DNA of 7,529 bases, from contig DDGL01000002.1 of the NCBI GenBank assembly GCA_002337605.1, forward strand, positions 1,188 to 8,716, written 5' to 3'. Of the stretch, positions 6,479 to 7,529 are shown in pieces (the first letter of the stretch is position 1; the number at the start of each line of letters is the position of its first letter). Position numbers and translations under genes: made by a program. Below the pieces are notes generated by a model. The model did no database searches. It was not told the DNA's origin and worked only from the letters and a program-made list of their open reading frames with translations. The stretch comes from Flavobacteriaceae bacterium UBA1903 (GTDB lineage: Bacteria; Bacteroidota; Bacteroidia; Flavobacteriales; Flavobacteriaceae).

Positions 6479-6705
6479 GTGTTACAACAATGCATATAGC
6501 AAAGCGGTCACTTTTGGCTCAAATTAAATTCCCTAACTTTATCAAAACTAAACCAAAGCGGATAGAAACGTAGTAGCGGCGCCACTGCCCTAGCTGATTC
6601 GCACGCAGAGACGAGCTCTGCTTCCAGCATCCCGCTGAAGCGGGATCGCTCAAGCCGAATCAGCCGCGCGGCACCCGCCTAGCCATATGCAAGACCGTTG
6701 TGCGC
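6479..6705 (+). repeat. attC-like recombination site E (cassette 5/6 junction)
   Basis: This 227-base site has left core GTGTTACAAC (6479-6488) and right core GTTGTGCGC (6697-6705). GCATAT (6492-6497) pairs with ATATGC (6685-6690). GCGGCGCC is at 6576-6583. The clamp is GCTGATTC (6593-6600) with GAATCAGC (6657-6664). It encloses two hairpins, GCAGAG/CTCTGC (6605-6621) and ATCCCGCT/AGCGGGAT (6629-6646). The AT-rich left arm is close to site A, but the hairpins inside the clamp are unrelated to it. Confidence 0.8.
6513..6541 (+). promoter_or_regulatory. Possible Bacteroidota-type promoter inside site E
   Basis: TTTG (6513-6516) and TAACTTTA (6534-6541) have the same 17-base spacing as in site A and point towards the lipoprotein gene at 6719. 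In site F the corresponding elements are TTCG and TAAATTTA with 18 bases between, a weaker match. The conservation could equally be common descent of the repeat. Confidence 0.22.
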
Positions 6706-6718
6706 AAGCTCAGAAAAA

Positions 6719-7402
6719 ATGAGAAATTATATAATAGTATTGACTGTAATTTTTATGGGACTCGGTTCTTGTGGAAAAGACCAAAAATCAACTTCCGATA
6801 AAGTTGATATAAAAACTATAAGATCCACAGAAAGTATAGTAATCTCTACACAGCAGAACTCTAATAAAGATTATGAAAAATTCATTGACACAAAATTTGA
6901 ATACGTTGATTCAATCGGTAGAAGTCTGATAATTGAGAATAGCTTACCAAGGGGTGGACTAAATTATACCGATAAATATGAGAAAGATTATATCTATTTT
7001 ATTTTTTGGTCTAAAATAACTAATGAAACAAATAATTGTTTTGAATTTAAACTTGAGTTTTCCAAAGATAATTATGAGCTTCCCTCTTCGTCTGACAATA
7101 AATTCAAAATAATGTTTGCAAGGGAGAAAATGGAAATTGATAAATTACAATTATTTGATTATGGACTTTCAAATTTAAAAATGACTTTAGATAATGAACT
7201 TCAAAATTCATATAAATTGCAAGGAACTATCAATTCAAACGAAACCAACTCATTTTATGTGATAATTTTATTTGAAAAGTCGTTAGAAGAAATAGTACGT
7301 ACAGGTCTTCGTTTGAAGGATAACAATCTTTACTATAGAGTCAATGATAAAGAAATTTACAGCGGAAAATATAATATTAAAAACTTGAAATTAAAGCATT
7401 AA
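6719..7402 (+). CDS. Uncharacterised lipoprotein
   Basis: This 227-residue protein is not recognised as any named family. The start is ATG at 6719. An in-frame TTG at 6698 would begin inside the recombination core and is unlikely. A signal peptide (MRNYIIVLTVIFMGLGSC) ends at lipobox Cys18 and is followed by GKDQ, so it is an envelope lipoprotein. A Ser/Thr/Lys-rich linker (19-50) leads to a globular part with alternating hydrophobic strands, such as YIYFIFWSKITN, CFEFKLEFS and SFYVIILFEKS, suggesting a beta-sandwich. No catalytic residues can be named. It is the single gene of cassette 6 and lies 21 bases after the cut point, without an evident ribosome-binding site. Its role is unknown. Confidence 0.75.
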   Translation: MRNYIIVLTVIFMGLGSCGKDQKSTSDKVDIKTIRSTESIVISTQQNSNKDYEKFIDTKFEYVDSIGRSLIIENSLPRGGLNYTDKYEKDYIYFIFWSKITNETNNCFEFKLEFSKDNYELPSSSDNKFKIMFAREKMEIDKLQLFDYGLSNLKMTLDNELQNSYKLQGTINSNETNSFYVIILFEKSLEEIVRTGLRLKDNNLYYRVNDKEIYSGKYNIKNLKLKH

Positions 7403-7411
7403 AAAAAGCCA

Positions 7412-7529
7412 GCGCACAACAACGCATATAATACAGCGGTCACATTCGGCTTAAATTAAAATTTTCTAAATTTAGAAAAATTTGGTACAGCGGATACATA
7501 CGTAGAGGCGGCGCCAATGTCTTCCTCTC
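7412..7529 (+). repeat. attC-like recombination site F, left part (truncated by window end)
   Basis: Left core GCGCACAAC (7412-7420) is followed by GCATAT (7424-7429), an AT-rich arm and GCGGCGCC (7508-7515). The arm contains a near-perfect 12-base inverted repeat (7459-7470 with 7471-7483, one extra A). The flanks AGCGGATAC and CGTAGAGGCGGCGCC place it with sites A and E. The clamp and right core lie beyond the window. Confidence 0.75.

Larger units (their letters stand above)
5490..6697 (+). mobile_element. Gene cassette 5 (YD-repeat-like lipoprotein)
   Basis: This one-gene cassette of 1208 bases has a 10-base matched end pair, GTTGTAACAC (5489-5498) and GTGTTACAAC (6479-6488). The gene starts 23 bases after the cut with a TTG and stops 3 bases before the terminal core. 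It ends with a type A-like site (E). Confidence 0.78.
6698..7529 (+). mobile_element. Gene cassette 6 (uncharacterised lipoprotein), right end outside window
   Basis: The left boundary is at the GTT of 6697-6699. The matched end pair GTTGTGCGC (6697-6705) and GCGCACAAC (7412-7420) shows that the coding part is complete. The terminal attC-like site (F) runs off the window edge, so the far boundary is not seen. Confidence 0.72.

Noticed and set aside
6218..6495. Two minus-strand frames antisense to the end of the YD-like lipoprotein gene
   Set aside because: They are shadows of the coding frame on the + strand, with no motif and an implausible Phe/Tyr/Ser-rich composition.
6698..6718. Upstream in-frame TTG start for the last lipoprotein
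   Set aside because: It would begin within the recombination core and add hydrophilic residues ahead of the signal peptide; ATG 6719 gives a proper lipoprotein signal.
1..7529. CRISPR array or tRNA-type structures as explanation of the repeats
   Set aside because: The repeats are over 100 bases, separated by whole genes of variable size, and lack CRISPR periodicity; no cloverleaf or anticodon arm could be found.

Overview
This window reads as a gene-cassette array from a low-GC member of the Bacteroidota, most likely a flavobacterium. The genes are AT-rich, lack clear Shine-Dalgarno sequences, sometimes start with GTG or TTG, and several encode lipoproteins with Bacteroidota-type signals. 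All real genes lie on the + strand. They are separated by long repeats (137 to 237 bp) that look like integron attC recombination sites. No integrase, attI or transposase is visible, so this resembles the interior of a long array or a cluster of attC sites lacking an integrase (CALIN). The organism assignment is inference.

The strongest evidence is a pattern at the gene boundaries. Every cassette begins with a GTT followed by its own private sequence, and the same 9 to 10 bases recur as reverse complement ending in AAC at the 3' end of that same cassette. The pairs are GTTATGCACA (18/1417), GTTAGGCATA (1644/3994), GTTAGCTAC (4121/4722), GTTGGCATT (4928/5278), GTTGTAACAC (5489/6479) and GTTGTGCGC (6697/7412). 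This is what circular cassettes integrated by cutting between G and TT of a folded attC site would leave behind. Just inside the cores lie the inverted motifs GCATAT and ATATGC, and inside those a GC-rich compound hairpin clamped by CTGATTC and GAATCAG.

Layout: cassette 1 (19-1644), serine hydrolase lipoprotein of the beta-lactamase/NylB family. Cassette 2 (1645-4121), three genes: AraC-type regulator, OsmC-like protein and a methanethiol S-methyltransferase (MddA) homologue. Cassette 3 (4122-4928), pyridoxamine phosphate oxidase-like flavoprotein. Cassette 4 (4929-5489), orphan barstar-type ribonuclease inhibitor. Cassette 5 (5490-6697), lipoprotein with YD-like repeats. Cassette 6 (6698 to beyond the end), uncharacterised lipoprotein. 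Its attC is cut by the window edge.

The genes do not form one pathway. They look like independently acquired accessory functions (envelope lipoproteins, small-molecule enzymes, an immunity-type inhibitor), except cassette 2, which looks like a self-contained regulated volatile-sulfur or thiol-stress module. The repeats fall into three types: A, E and F (with the left-edge remnant probably similar), C and D, and the compact B. No gene-free stretch exceeds 300 bases; the longest (1412-1678) is almost entirely attC site A.
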